Shown: piece by piece, positions 43,740-52,031 of the stretch
Position numbering within the stretch: position 1 is the stretch's first letter
Layout of the letters: the number at the start of each line of letters is the position of its first letter
Origin: F1-120-MAGs238 sp964484185
Lineage (GTDB): Bacteria > Planctomycetota > Phycisphaerae > Phycisphaerales > UBA1924
Direction: 5' to 3'
Length of the DNA: 64,000 nt
Assembly (NCBI GenBank): GCA_964484185.1
Contig: CAZAEQ010000001.1
Location: 62,001 to 126,000 of the forward strand
Made by a program: the position numbers and the translations under genes
Notes under the pieces: model-generated
What the model saw: only the letters and a program-made list of their open reading frames with translations
What the model was told of the DNA's origin: nothing
Database searches by the model: none

Positions 43740-46441
43740 TTCTTGCTCTCCGAGCCGGGTTTGAGATTGTCCATCCAGTTCATTGTGACAGCGATAGCAC
43801 AGGCTGCCTGTCCCGCGGCGGGGACTGTAGCGAAAGCAGACTTGCCGCTGGCCGCGATTTCTACGGCTGAAAGACCGGCGGGCAGGCGGATTAGGGTCTC
43901 GGCCTTTCCGACATGGAGCGCGGGCGCGGTGATGATGGGTGCGGAGCGGATGGTGCGTCGGTCCGAGTCCAGGAAGTAGATGCATGAACCGTCTCTGCTC
44001 CAGCGGAAGATGGCATCGCTGGGCGTGCCGGAGTCGGGGACGGCGATTCCGGACAAGGAAACACGCACCCGGGGTCCGGGTTTGGGAAAGGCCTGCACAT
44101 ACAACTCCGGGCTTCCCGATTCATCGGTAGCGAGGGCGACAAGGCTCTGATCGGGAGAGAATTTGGCAGCGAATTCGTTGCATTGTTCGGCAGCGTATTC
44201 ACGGGCTGATTTGGTTGTCGTGTCCACAATCCAGAGATCGCGCTGAGTCTTGGGGTCCAGCAAGTTGTACAGGATGAGGCGTCCATCCGTCGAGACGTCC
44301 TTAGGGGACGCCCAGAGATTGCCTGTCACATAGACAAGCTCGGGCTTGCGGCCGCCGGAAAGTGCGATTCGGAAGAAGTCGCGCGAGGTGCGGTCTGATG
44401 TGTAGTACACCCATTGACTATCGGGAGACCAGCAGTGTTCGTTCACAGTCGCGTTATCAACTGGTCGGCTTGGGACAGCGCGGGCAAGGTCGAACAGCCG
44501 AAGCTCCGTGGTGTTGCGTATGGGAGTCACGATGCAGCCGAGAAATTCGCCGCTGGGTGAGGCGTGCAGGTAGTCCATGATCTCCGGCGTGGTGGAGACG
44601 GTGCGAAGGATCTGTCCGTCCGCACCGATTTCGATGCAGTCCGACTTGGTCGCGCCGTTGACGACGTAACAGGCGACGCCGGAATTCGAGCACGTCACGG
44701 AGAAATTGCCGGTGAAGTTCCATTGCCCGGTCGGGCGGAGGATCGTGGGGATCTCCTCGCCGGAAATGACACCGGTGGCCGGATCGAATTTCTGGAGGCA
44801 CGAGGTTCCGGCCCGGTCTAGGACCAGCCATCCGCCAGGCGCGTAGGTCGCCCGCGTGTTGGCTTCGCATATGGGCGAGGTCTTCGAGGAATCGAGAGAT
44901 CCCATTCTCGTTTTCTCGATCCATCCACTCTCGCGTCTGCTCAGGGTCACCGCCGCGTACAGGAATTTCTTGCCTCCCGGGAGGAACTGAGGGAATCGCT
45001 GGCCGGTCTCGCCGATGCCTGCGTCGAGTTCTGCGACCGGCTTGGCGAGGCCCCCAGACTGAGGTACGACGTAAAGCGGTCCGTTGGGACTTGGCGCGTA
45101 GACGATGACGCCGGTTTCGCTCCAGTCGCCGCCGCGTGGGCCGGGAGCATCGGTTATTCGCTGGGCTGGTCCGCCCCGCGCCGAGATGCGGCAGAGCGCC
45201 CCGCCGGCGAAGAATGCGATCGACTGGCTGTCGGGTGACCAGAACGGCATGGAGGCGCCCTCGGTCCCTTCCAGGCAGCGAGACGACGCCGCGTCGAAGT
45301 CGCGAACCCAGAGACGCATCGGGCGGCTCGGTTCCTTGGCGCAGAACACGACGCTCCGTCCGTTGGGCGCGATACTGAGGTTCACATACTCAGGGCTGAG
45401 TTCTGTTCCGGGAGGCGCGGGAATTGTGAACTGCAGCAGAGACTGCTGCGGCATAATCCGGTTGGGCGAAGGCCCCAGCAGCCAGGAGGCCGACGCGAAA
45501 AGCACGCCCAGCAGACCGATGGTCCACGCCAAGATTTCTCGCCCGGTACGGTGAGTTCCGGCGATTTCGGTCTCGGGTTCAGCGTTGCTGTGGCGTTCGA
45601 GGACCAATCGCGCGTCGCCAATGTCGTGCAGGCGGTGCTTGCGGTCTTTCGCGAGGCAGGATTTCAGAAGTTCACGGACTCGCAGCGGCACGGCCGACGG
45701 CATGAGTCCCCAATCCGGCTCTCGATGGAGAATTGCGCCGAGTGAATCGGCAACCGTCTCGCCGCGGAAGGGTTGAGCGCCGGAGAGCATCTCGTAGAGG
45801 ATGCAGCCGTAGGAGAAGATGTCGGAGCGTTTGTCGACGCCTTTGCCTCGGGCCTGCTCCGGAGACATATAGCCCGCGGTGCCCATGATGACGCCGGCGA
45901 TGGTGGGGGAGTTGAGGGGCGGAGTGGTGATCGTCGGCGAGTCGGTGTTCACGTTCGAGGTGGACGGCGTGCCGTCGATGGTGCGTGCGAGCCCGAAGTC
46001 GAGGACCTTGGTGGCGCCCTCTGGTGTGATCATGACGTTGCCGGGTTTGAGATCACGGTGGACGATGCCTTTTTCGTGGGCTACTTCAAGGGCCTCAGCG
46101 ATCTGTTTCGCCAAGGACAACGCTTCGTCGATAGGGATCGCGCCTCGCGTGAGGCGGTCTGCAAGAGTCTGGCCTTCGACGAATTCGAGAATCAAATACT
46201 GATGGCCACCGACCTCTTCCAATCCATAGATCGCGCTGATGCCGGGGTGATTGAGCGAGGCCAGCACCTTGGCCTCACGCTGGAAGCGGGCGAGGCGGTC
46301 AGGATCGGTGGCGAGGTGGGCGGGCAACGCCTTGATCGCAACCTGCCGGTCCAGCCGCGTGTCGCGGGCGAGGTACACCTCGCCCATGCCGCCGCGGCCG
46401 AGTTCGCGCAGAATCTCGTAGACGCCGATGCGGTCGATCAT
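43736..46441 (-). CDS. Ser/Thr kinase with TolB-like propeller, array member 4
   Basis: 901 residues; both start and stop overlap neighbours by ATGA (46438-46441 and 43736-43739), so three kinases are translationally coupled. Short N-terminus 'MIDRIGVYEILRELGRGGMGEVYLARDTRLDRQVAIKALPAH'. Kinase motifs are complete (HRDLKPGNV, DFGLART, GTAGYMSPEQARG), with a divergent insert 'STSNVNTDSPTITTPPLNSPTIAG'. Membrane helix 'LAWTIGLLGVLFASASWLLG', then propeller blades such as 'IAPNGRSVVFCAKE', 'WSPDSQSIAFFAGG', 'WSPDSQWVYYTSD', 'FSPDQSLVALATDESGSPELYV' and 'WSRDGSCIYFLD'. Receptor-type kinase; ligand unknown. Confidence 0.92.
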   Translation of the reverse strand: MIDRIGVYEILRELGRGGMGEVYLARDTRLDRQVAIKALPAHLATDPDRLARFQREAKVLASLNHPGISAIYGLEEVGGHQYLILEFVEGQTLADRLTRGAIPIDEALSLAKQIAEALEVAHEKGIVHRDLKPGNVMITPEGATKVLDFGLARTIDGTPSTSNVNTDSPTITTPPLNSPTIAGVIMGTAGYMSPEQARGKGVDKRSDIFSYGCILYEMLSGAQPFRGETVADSLGAILHREPDWGLMPSAVPLRVRELLKSCLAKDRKHRLHDIGDARLVLERHSNAEPETEIAGTHRTGREILAWTIGLLGVLFASASWLLGPSPNRIMPQQSLLQFTIPAPPGTELSPEYVNLSIAPNGRSVVFCAKEPSRPMRLWVRDFDAASSRCLEGTEGASMPFWSPDSQSIAFFAGGALCRISARGGPAQRITDAPGPRGGDWSETGVIVYAPSPNGPLYVVPQSGGLAKPVAELDAGIGETGQRFPQFLPGGKKFLYAAVTLSRRESGWIEKTRMGSLDSSKTSPICEANTRATYAPGGWLVLDRAGTSCLQKFDPATGVISGEEIPTILRPTGQWNFTGNFSVTCSNSGVACYVVNGATKSDCIEIGADGQILRTVSTTPEIMDYLHASPSGEFLGCIVTPIRNTTELRLFDLARAVPSRPVDNATVNEHCWSPDSQWVYYTSDRTSRDFFRIALSGGRKPELVYVTGNLWASPKDVSTDGRLILYNLLDPKTQRDLWIVDTTTKSAREYAAEQCNEFAAKFSPDQSLVALATDESGSPELYVQAFPKPGPRVRVSLSGIAVPDSGTPSDAIFRWSRDGSCIYFLDSDRRTIRSAPIITAPALHVGKAETLIRLPAGLSAVEIAASGKSAFATVPAAGQAACAIAVTMNWMDNLKPGSESKK

Positions 46442-49128
46442 GGCTTGGATTCCTGGCGACTGCCGGGGCCGGCGACTTTTTGGATGCGATCGAAGAAGTT
46501 GGTGATGATCCGGATTTCGTCACGAATCGCTTCTTCGCCAATCTCGACGGCCAGCACTTTTGTTTCGTCGGGCACGATGCTGTATGTCGACCCGCGGTCC
46601 AGCATCGGACCGGTGAACACACGCTCGGCCTCGCCCTTGGTCCGTCCATCCGTCATCTGGATGCGCACGATCGATCGGCCCACGCGGTAATAGAGCGATG
46701 TGCCCAGCGGACCCCACTTGGGCACCCTGCCGCCGCCAGAGGAGATTTGGACGGGTTGTCCATCGCCCGAAGATCGGATCACATAAATCTCATCTCTCCC
46801 GGAGATGTCAGACTGGTACGCCACCCATTTGCCATCGGTCGAAAAGGCACCCTGACCCTCGCGGTAATGTGTCTTCACGAGAGGTCTGGCAGTGCCTCCG
46901 GGCTCGATGATCAAGATATTGCTACCCGCATCAAGTGAGCGTTCGTCGACGCAGAGCAGGCCATCGGGGCTGACTGATGTGACATACGTACTGTTCTCGC
47001 CCGTGTAGACGAGCTCGGGACTCCCCGTTCCGCTGGCCGCGACCGACCAGACGGCCCATCGATCCTTGCGGTTAGAGCTGAAAAAGACGCGGGATCCGTC
47101 GGACGACCAGATTGGCGAGACGTTGTTTCCCTGATCAAAGGTGATCCTGCGTGGGATACCTCTCTTGAGGTCAATTACGGCGATGTCGCCGCCGCCGCCC
47201 ACGAGGGCCTGGGTGCCATCCGGCGAGATCGCAACATTGCCTCCGACTCGGAATCCTGACGCATCTTCGCCCTTCATCACTTGCTCGACCGTTCCCTTGG
47301 CGTCGACCCAGACGAGCCGTGGATTAGAGGAATCGGCTGGCACATACGCGAGCGTTCCATCATCAGACACATCGAACACGCATCGCGTCGCGCCACCCAG
47401 ATGGGCAACGGAAGTCAGAACTTGGTTGCGTTCGATACCATCGAAGTTGCCACCGGTCTCGGGGTTGAAGGGGACGGCGACCAGAGTGCCCCAGGCCTCC
47501 AGAATGAGGTGGCCCGAAGCGACCCATCGGGCTGGGGGTACGAATGTGGGATTCGGCGTTTTTGTGATTTCACGCACCGCACCGCTTTGCGTGTCGGTGA
47601 TGCGTGCACCACCGATGTTTTTGTCGCCCCATGAGGTAAGCAGGACCTTGTTGGTGCCAGGGATCGGCTGCGGCCAGACGTGGGCATAGGTCCCAGCAAT
47701 GGCGGCAAGATTGGTGATTGCAACCGGCGTTCCGCCGCCGGACGGGATGCGCCAGAGCGGTGAGTCCGTTCCAGTCGAGTAGACGATCGAACCATCATCC
47801 AGCACGCAGGCGCTCATCATCGAGGGGCTCTTGAAGACCAGGGTGGGCTTGCCGCCATCGACGGGGGCTCGGAAGAGACCCTCGCGATCCGCGAAAACGA
47901 CAGAACGGCCGTCCGGAGTGAACGCGGGATTGCTCGCATCGCGTGAGCTAGGAACCTTGATGAAGTCAAAGCGATTGAGCTCGCGAATGTAGAGTTGCGA
48001 CTCTCCGGTCTCATCTTCGGTACAGAACGAAATGCGCTCGCCACTGCGCGAGATGGCGATCGATCCAACGACTTCGTGCCCCTTGGGCATCGGGATAGTG
48101 AGTTCAAGCGCAGGGCTCGGTCGGCTTGCGGAAGTTGCAGGACGCAAGGCAATCCATATCCAGCCGCCGCACGCGATCGTGAGCAGGGCCGTTGAAGCGA
48201 TCAACCATGGCCGCAAGGTCCTGCTGCTGTGACCCGTCGCCTCCATCCACTCTTGCCCGGAGATCGCCCGCTCGAGTTCAAGCCGTGCATCTGCGATGTC
48301 ATGTAGCCGGCTGCGACGGTCCTTCGCCAGGCAGTTGCGGAGCAGCTCACGAACGCGCGCCGGCGTACTTGGAGGCAGCAGGTTGAGATCAGACTCTTTG
48401 TGCAGCGTCGCGCCGATCGCATCCGCGACAGTCTCGCCGCGGAAGGGCTGAGCGCCTGTCAACATCTCGTAGAGCACGCAGCCGAACGAAAAAATATCAG
48501 AACGCTTATCAACCGCCTTGCCCCGCGCCTGCTCAGGAGACATGTACCCCGCCGTGCCCATGATCACCCCGGGAATAGTGGGGGAGTGCATCCGCGCGGG
48601 TGAAGTGACAGTGGGTGAATCAGGCATCGCTGGCGTGCTGGTTGACGACAGCGATCCCTCTTCGGTTCGCGCCAGTCCGAAGTCCAGCACCTTCACCGTT
48701 CCATCCGGTGTGACCATCACATTGGCTGGCTTGAGGTCGCGATGAATAACGCCCTTCTCATGCGCAACCTCCAGCGCTTCAGCGATCTTCTTTGCGAACA
48801 TCAAGGCTTCATCAACGGGGATTGGACCCTTGGCAAGTCGATCGGCGAGTGTCTCGCCTTCAATGAACTCCAGGATGAGATACTGATTCCCGTTCGCCTC
48901 TTCCAACCCATGGATCGCCCCGATTCCCTGGTGGTTCAGCGATGCCAGCACCTTTGCCTCACGCTGAAACCGTGCCAGCCGATCCGGGTCGGTCGACAGA
49001 TGCGCGGGCAACGCCTTAATCGCAACCTGCCGGTCTAGCCGCGTATCCCGTGCAAGCAGCACCTCACCCATGCCGCCGCGGCCGAGTTCTCGCAATATTT
49101 GAAATGGGCCGATGGAAGCTGGGTGCAT
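46438..49128 (-). CDS. Ser/Thr kinase with TolB-like propeller, array member 3
   Basis: 896 residues from ATG 49128 (MHPASIGPFQILRELGRGGMGEV), the start shared with siblings; ATG 49146 is also in frame. Complete kinase motifs (VAIK, HRDLKPANV, DFGLART) and the insert 'SLSSTSTPAMPDSPTVTSPARMHSPTIPG'. Membrane helix 'LRPWLIASTALLTIACGGWIWIAL'. Propeller blades include 'ISRSGERISFCTEDETGESQLYI', 'FTPDGRSVVFAD', 'ISPDGTQALVGGGGDIAVIDL', 'WSSDGSRVFFSSNRKDRWAVW' and 'FSTDGKWVAYQSDISGRDEIYV'. Stop overlaps the next gene's start (ATGA). Starts 40 bp after the fusion-kinase gene. Confidence 0.92.
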   Translation of the reverse strand: MHPASIGPFQILRELGRGGMGEVLLARDTRLDRQVAIKALPAHLSTDPDRLARFQREAKVLASLNHQGIGAIHGLEEANGNQYLILEFIEGETLADRLAKGPIPVDEALMFAKKIAEALEVAHEKGVIHRDLKPANVMVTPDGTVKVLDFGLARTEEGSLSSTSTPAMPDSPTVTSPARMHSPTIPGVIMGTAGYMSPEQARGKAVDKRSDIFSFGCVLYEMLTGAQPFRGETVADAIGATLHKESDLNLLPPSTPARVRELLRNCLAKDRRSRLHDIADARLELERAISGQEWMEATGHSSRTLRPWLIASTALLTIACGGWIWIALRPATSASRPSPALELTIPMPKGHEVVGSIAISRSGERISFCTEDETGESQLYIRELNRFDFIKVPSSRDASNPAFTPDGRSVVFADREGLFRAPVDGGKPTLVFKSPSMMSACVLDDGSIVYSTGTDSPLWRIPSGGGTPVAITNLAAIAGTYAHVWPQPIPGTNKVLLTSWGDKNIGGARITDTQSGAVREITKTPNPTFVPPARWVASGHLILEAWGTLVAVPFNPETGGNFDGIERNQVLTSVAHLGGATRCVFDVSDDGTLAYVPADSSNPRLVWVDAKGTVEQVMKGEDASGFRVGGNVAISPDGTQALVGGGGDIAVIDLKRGIPRRITFDQGNNVSPIWSSDGSRVFFSSNRKDRWAVWSVAASGTGSPELVYTGENSTYVTSVSPDGLLCVDERSLDAGSNILIIEPGGTARPLVKTHYREGQGAFSTDGKWVAYQSDISGRDEIYVIRSSGDGQPVQISSGGGRVPKWGPLGTSLYYRVGRSIVRIQMTDGRTKGEAERVFTGPMLDRGSTYSIVPDETKVLAVEIGEEAIRDEIRIITNFFDRIQKVAGPGSRQESKP

Positions 49129-49168
49129 GAGGGCAGAGTGTACCAAGCCGTGAGAACGCTGTCTTTGG

Positions 49169-52015
49169 TCAACTCACGGACCCAAAGTACCGATCAAGCC
49201 ACGCCAGCGATTCACGAATCAATTCAGTCTTGGGTACGGTGTGGCCGCGTTCATAGGTCAACCGTTTCTTGTGTTCCGGCGGCGTTCCCAGGAGGTCAAA
49301 CATGGGGCGCTGTGAGTGTTCTGGCGGGAAGTAGAAATCGAGTTCGCCGTTGAGCATCAGCGTCGGCTGCGTCACACGCGTGACGTAGTTGATCTGATCG
49401 GCTTCCGGGAGCGATGGTTGAAAGCAGAGCCCGGCGACGTAGAGGATGTTCAGTTTGATGCGAGGTTCGATCGCAGGGAAAATGGCGCCCAGCGCGCCGC
49501 CCCAACTGACGCCGTAGTAGGCGATGCGGGCAGCGTCCAGATCTTCGCGTGATTCTACATAGTCGATGGCGCGACTGAGGTCTTTGGCCCACATGATCAG
49601 GTTGTCTTTGTACGCCGTCGTCTGACTTGGATAGTCAGATTCGATGTTGGATCCGCGTTCGAACGTGCCCTTGTAGATGGGGAGAACCACTGCCCGGCCG
49701 CTCTTGGTCAGGAAGTCAATGCGTTTGAACTCAGAGAGGTTGAAGATGCGAGTGTGGAGCGCGAGTGATCCCGGGAAGAGCATGACGGTCTGGTATGGAG
49801 GCCGACCGCGCTCGGGAAGGAAGAGGTGCAATTGCATCCGCTCGTTGCCGTACGCAGCCGCGATCTCAATCGTTTGCCACCTGCAAGGAGGAATCGCCTG
49901 TTCGGAGAGTTTCACAACGTCGAGTGGTCGGCGATCGTATTGAAACTGGCGGCGGAAATACGCAAAGACCTCATCGGGCACGGGCTTTTCCGCGCGGAAG
50001 TCGCGGAATGCGACGGGGATGGACCGTGTGAGTTGTTTCTCGTTGGGCTCAGGCTCCATCGCACGGATGCAGCGGAAACCATTTGAAAGCGACCGGTCGA
50101 ACATCGGTTGCGCGAAGGCATCGACAAACGCGTAGTTCGGATCGTTCCAGCCGCCGCCAAGGATGAATCGATATCCGGATCGGTCGACCGGGTTCAAAAT
50201 CCATTCACGCACGTTGCCGGCCAGGTCGTGCACGCCGAAGCGGTTGATGCTTCGCGTGCTGCCCACGGGCACGGTGCCGCGGCCGTTGAAGTTGGCGAGC
50301 GGCGCGATCTGTCCGCTTGAGGTCGTGAATGCCGCGCTGCTCCAATGAAAGATGGTCGGCAGAGATTTCCCTGCCCACGCGGCGAACGCAGCGGCTTCGT
50401 ACCAGCTGATGCCGCTCACCGGCCGGTCGTCCTCGCCAATCGGGTATTCGCCCATTTCCCATCGAACTGGACCTGGCTGACCTGCCGCATCGACCAGAAG
50501 CGCCATCGCCTCATTCCGCGGCAGAGTGCGATCTCCCAGAATGAACGGCGCGTGCCAGAACTCTTCGCGCGAGTAGCCGCCATCATCCATAAAGCGCTTG
50601 TAGTCACGGTTGGTCACCGGATGGCGATCCATGAGGAACGCCGCGATGGGTTCGGCAGCCATGTGATCAAGTCCGGGCAGGAAGATGGGGCGGCCGCCGC
50701 GGGGCACAGCTTCCATTTCATCGGGGATTGAGCCTGGGGCGTGCAATGTGTAGTGCCAGGTGCTGGTGTTCTGATCGGAGGCGTTTGAGACGCTGGCTTT
50801 AATGTTCCACACCAGATCATGCACCGGACGATGGCCGGGAAGTTCCAGTCGCAACCTTGAGAGACCGCGCGGGAACGGGATGGCCGTGAGGGGTGTCACG
50901 CCGAGGTTGATTTCAACACCATCAGGATCGCCATAAAACGCGGCGAAGGCGCGAGCACCCGGAGGTTCAGACGTGATCGAGATCGGGTTCGAAAATTCAG
51001 GTCGAAGTCGCTCGACCATCGGATCGCCAGGCGCGAGTTTGTCAATCTCTCTCGCTCGTTCAAAGGCTGTCCATGACTCACGGCCTTCTTCCAGCACGAG
51101 AATGCGGTCGCACAGACGAGCAAGTTCGGGAATCGCTTCCTCGCGTGCCCAGCGGTGCAAGGCGGCCAGATCATCAGATATTCTTGATGCCGAAGGACAA
51201 CGATTCGCCGGATCTTTCTCAAGACAGCGGCGAATCAGATCTCGTACGGAAGATGGAGTTCCGACCGGAAGCGTGCTGAGATTGATATCTTTGTGAAGAG
51301 TTGCTCCGATCGCGTCCGCGATGGTTTCACCCGCAAATGGCTGAGCTCCGGCGAGCATCTCATAAAACACGCAGCCAAAGCTGAAGATATCGGAGCGATG
51401 GTCGACAGCCTTGCCGCGGGCCTGCTCGGGAGACATGTAGCCTGCGGTACCCATGATCGCGCCGGGAATAGTGGGGGACAGCGGGCGGGCTGGACCAATG
51501 GCGGTCGGCGCCTCGGGATCGAATGAAGATGATGGGACGGACGCGTCTTGTACTTGAGCGAGGCCGAAATCGAGAACCTTGATCGTGCCGCGGGAAGAGA
51601 TCATGACATTGGCAGGTTTGAGGTCGCGGTGCACGATGCCTTTTTCATGGGCAACGACCAATGCGTCGGCGATCTGCTTCGCGAAGTTCAACGCTTCATC
51701 GACTGAGACCGGACCATGTGTCAGGCGGTCGGCCAACGTCTCACCTTCAACGAACTCCAATATCAGATACTGATGTCCGTTCGCCTCTTCCAATCCGTGA
51801 ATGGCGCTGATACCGGGGTGGTTGAGCGATGCGAGAACTTTGGCCTCGCGCTGGAAGCGCGCGAGGCGATCGGGATCCTGCGCGAGGTGTGCGGGCAGAG
51901 ACTTGATGGCGACCTGGCGATCGAGGCGGGTGTCGCGCGCGAGGTACACCTCGCCCATGCCGCCGCGGCCGAGTTCTCGCAATACCTGGAATGGGCCAAT
52001 GGTGGATGGATGCAT
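49169..52015 (-). CDS. Kinase-PEGA-SUMF1-alpha/beta hydrolase fusion, array member 2
   Basis: 948 residues from ATG 52015 (MHPSTIGPFQVLRELGRGGMGEV); ATG 52087 lies inside the previous gene. Kinase 1-285 with Lys38, HRD 129-131 and DFG 149-151. No membrane helix, unlike its five siblings. Then a PEGA-like beta domain (~343-405, 'ISITSEPPGARAFAAF...LRLELPGHRPV'), a SUMF1/FGE-like C-lectin domain (~435-655: 'FLMDRHPVTNRDYKRFMDDGG', 'PVSGISWYEAAAFAAWAGKSLPT', 'GVHDLAGNVREW', 'GGGWND', 'GFRC'), and an alpha/beta hydrolase (~690-948) with GVSWGG (Ser837) and candidate Asp893 and His925. The SUMF1 part has only one of the two active-site Cys of true formylglycine-generating enzyme, so it is probably a binding module. 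Confidence 0.9.
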   Translation of the reverse strand: MHPSTIGPFQVLRELGRGGMGEVYLARDTRLDRQVAIKSLPAHLAQDPDRLARFQREAKVLASLNHPGISAIHGLEEANGHQYLILEFVEGETLADRLTHGPVSVDEALNFAKQIADALVVAHEKGIVHRDLKPANVMISSRGTIKVLDFGLAQVQDASVPSSSFDPEAPTAIGPARPLSPTIPGAIMGTAGYMSPEQARGKAVDHRSDIFSFGCVFYEMLAGAQPFAGETIADAIGATLHKDINLSTLPVGTPSSVRDLIRRCLEKDPANRCPSASRISDDLAALHRWAREEAIPELARLCDRILVLEEGRESWTAFERAREIDKLAPGDPMVERLRPEFSNPISITSEPPGARAFAAFYGDPDGVEINLGVTPLTAIPFPRGLSRLRLELPGHRPVHDLVWNIKASVSNASDQNTSTWHYTLHAPGSIPDEMEAVPRGGRPIFLPGLDHMAAEPIAAFLMDRHPVTNRDYKRFMDDGGYSREEFWHAPFILGDRTLPRNEAMALLVDAAGQPGPVRWEMGEYPIGEDDRPVSGISWYEAAAFAAWAGKSLPTIFHWSSAAFTTSSGQIAPLANFNGRGTVPVGSTRSINRFGVHDLAGNVREWILNPVDRSGYRFILGGGWNDPNYAFVDAFAQPMFDRSLSNGFRCIRAMEPEPNEKQLTRSIPVAFRDFRAEKPVPDEVFAYFRRQFQYDRRPLDVVKLSEQAIPPCRWQTIEIAAAYGNERMQLHLFLPERGRPPYQTVMLFPGSLALHTRIFNLSEFKRIDFLTKSGRAVVLPIYKGTFERGSNIESDYPSQTTAYKDNLIMWAKDLSRAIDYVESREDLDAARIAYYGVSWGGALGAIFPAIEPRIKLNILYVAGLCFQPSLPEADQINYVTRVTQPTLMLNGELDFYFPPEHSQRPMFDLLGTPPEHKKRLTYERGHTVPKTELIRESLAWLDRYFGSVS

Positions 52016-52031
52016 AGTGGGGGTGGTTGCA

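Noticed and set aside
45773..46690. A long plus-strand frame (305 codons) and similar ones opposite the other kinases
   Set aside because: They mirror the conserved kinase domains at the same relative place in each paralog, which explains their mutual similarity; no ribosome-binding site or independent domain.
49169..52015. SUMF1 domain as a sulfatase-activating enzyme
   Set aside because: Only a single Cys (GFRC) is present where catalytic formylglycine-generating enzyme has a Cys pair, and no sulfatase gene lies nearby.
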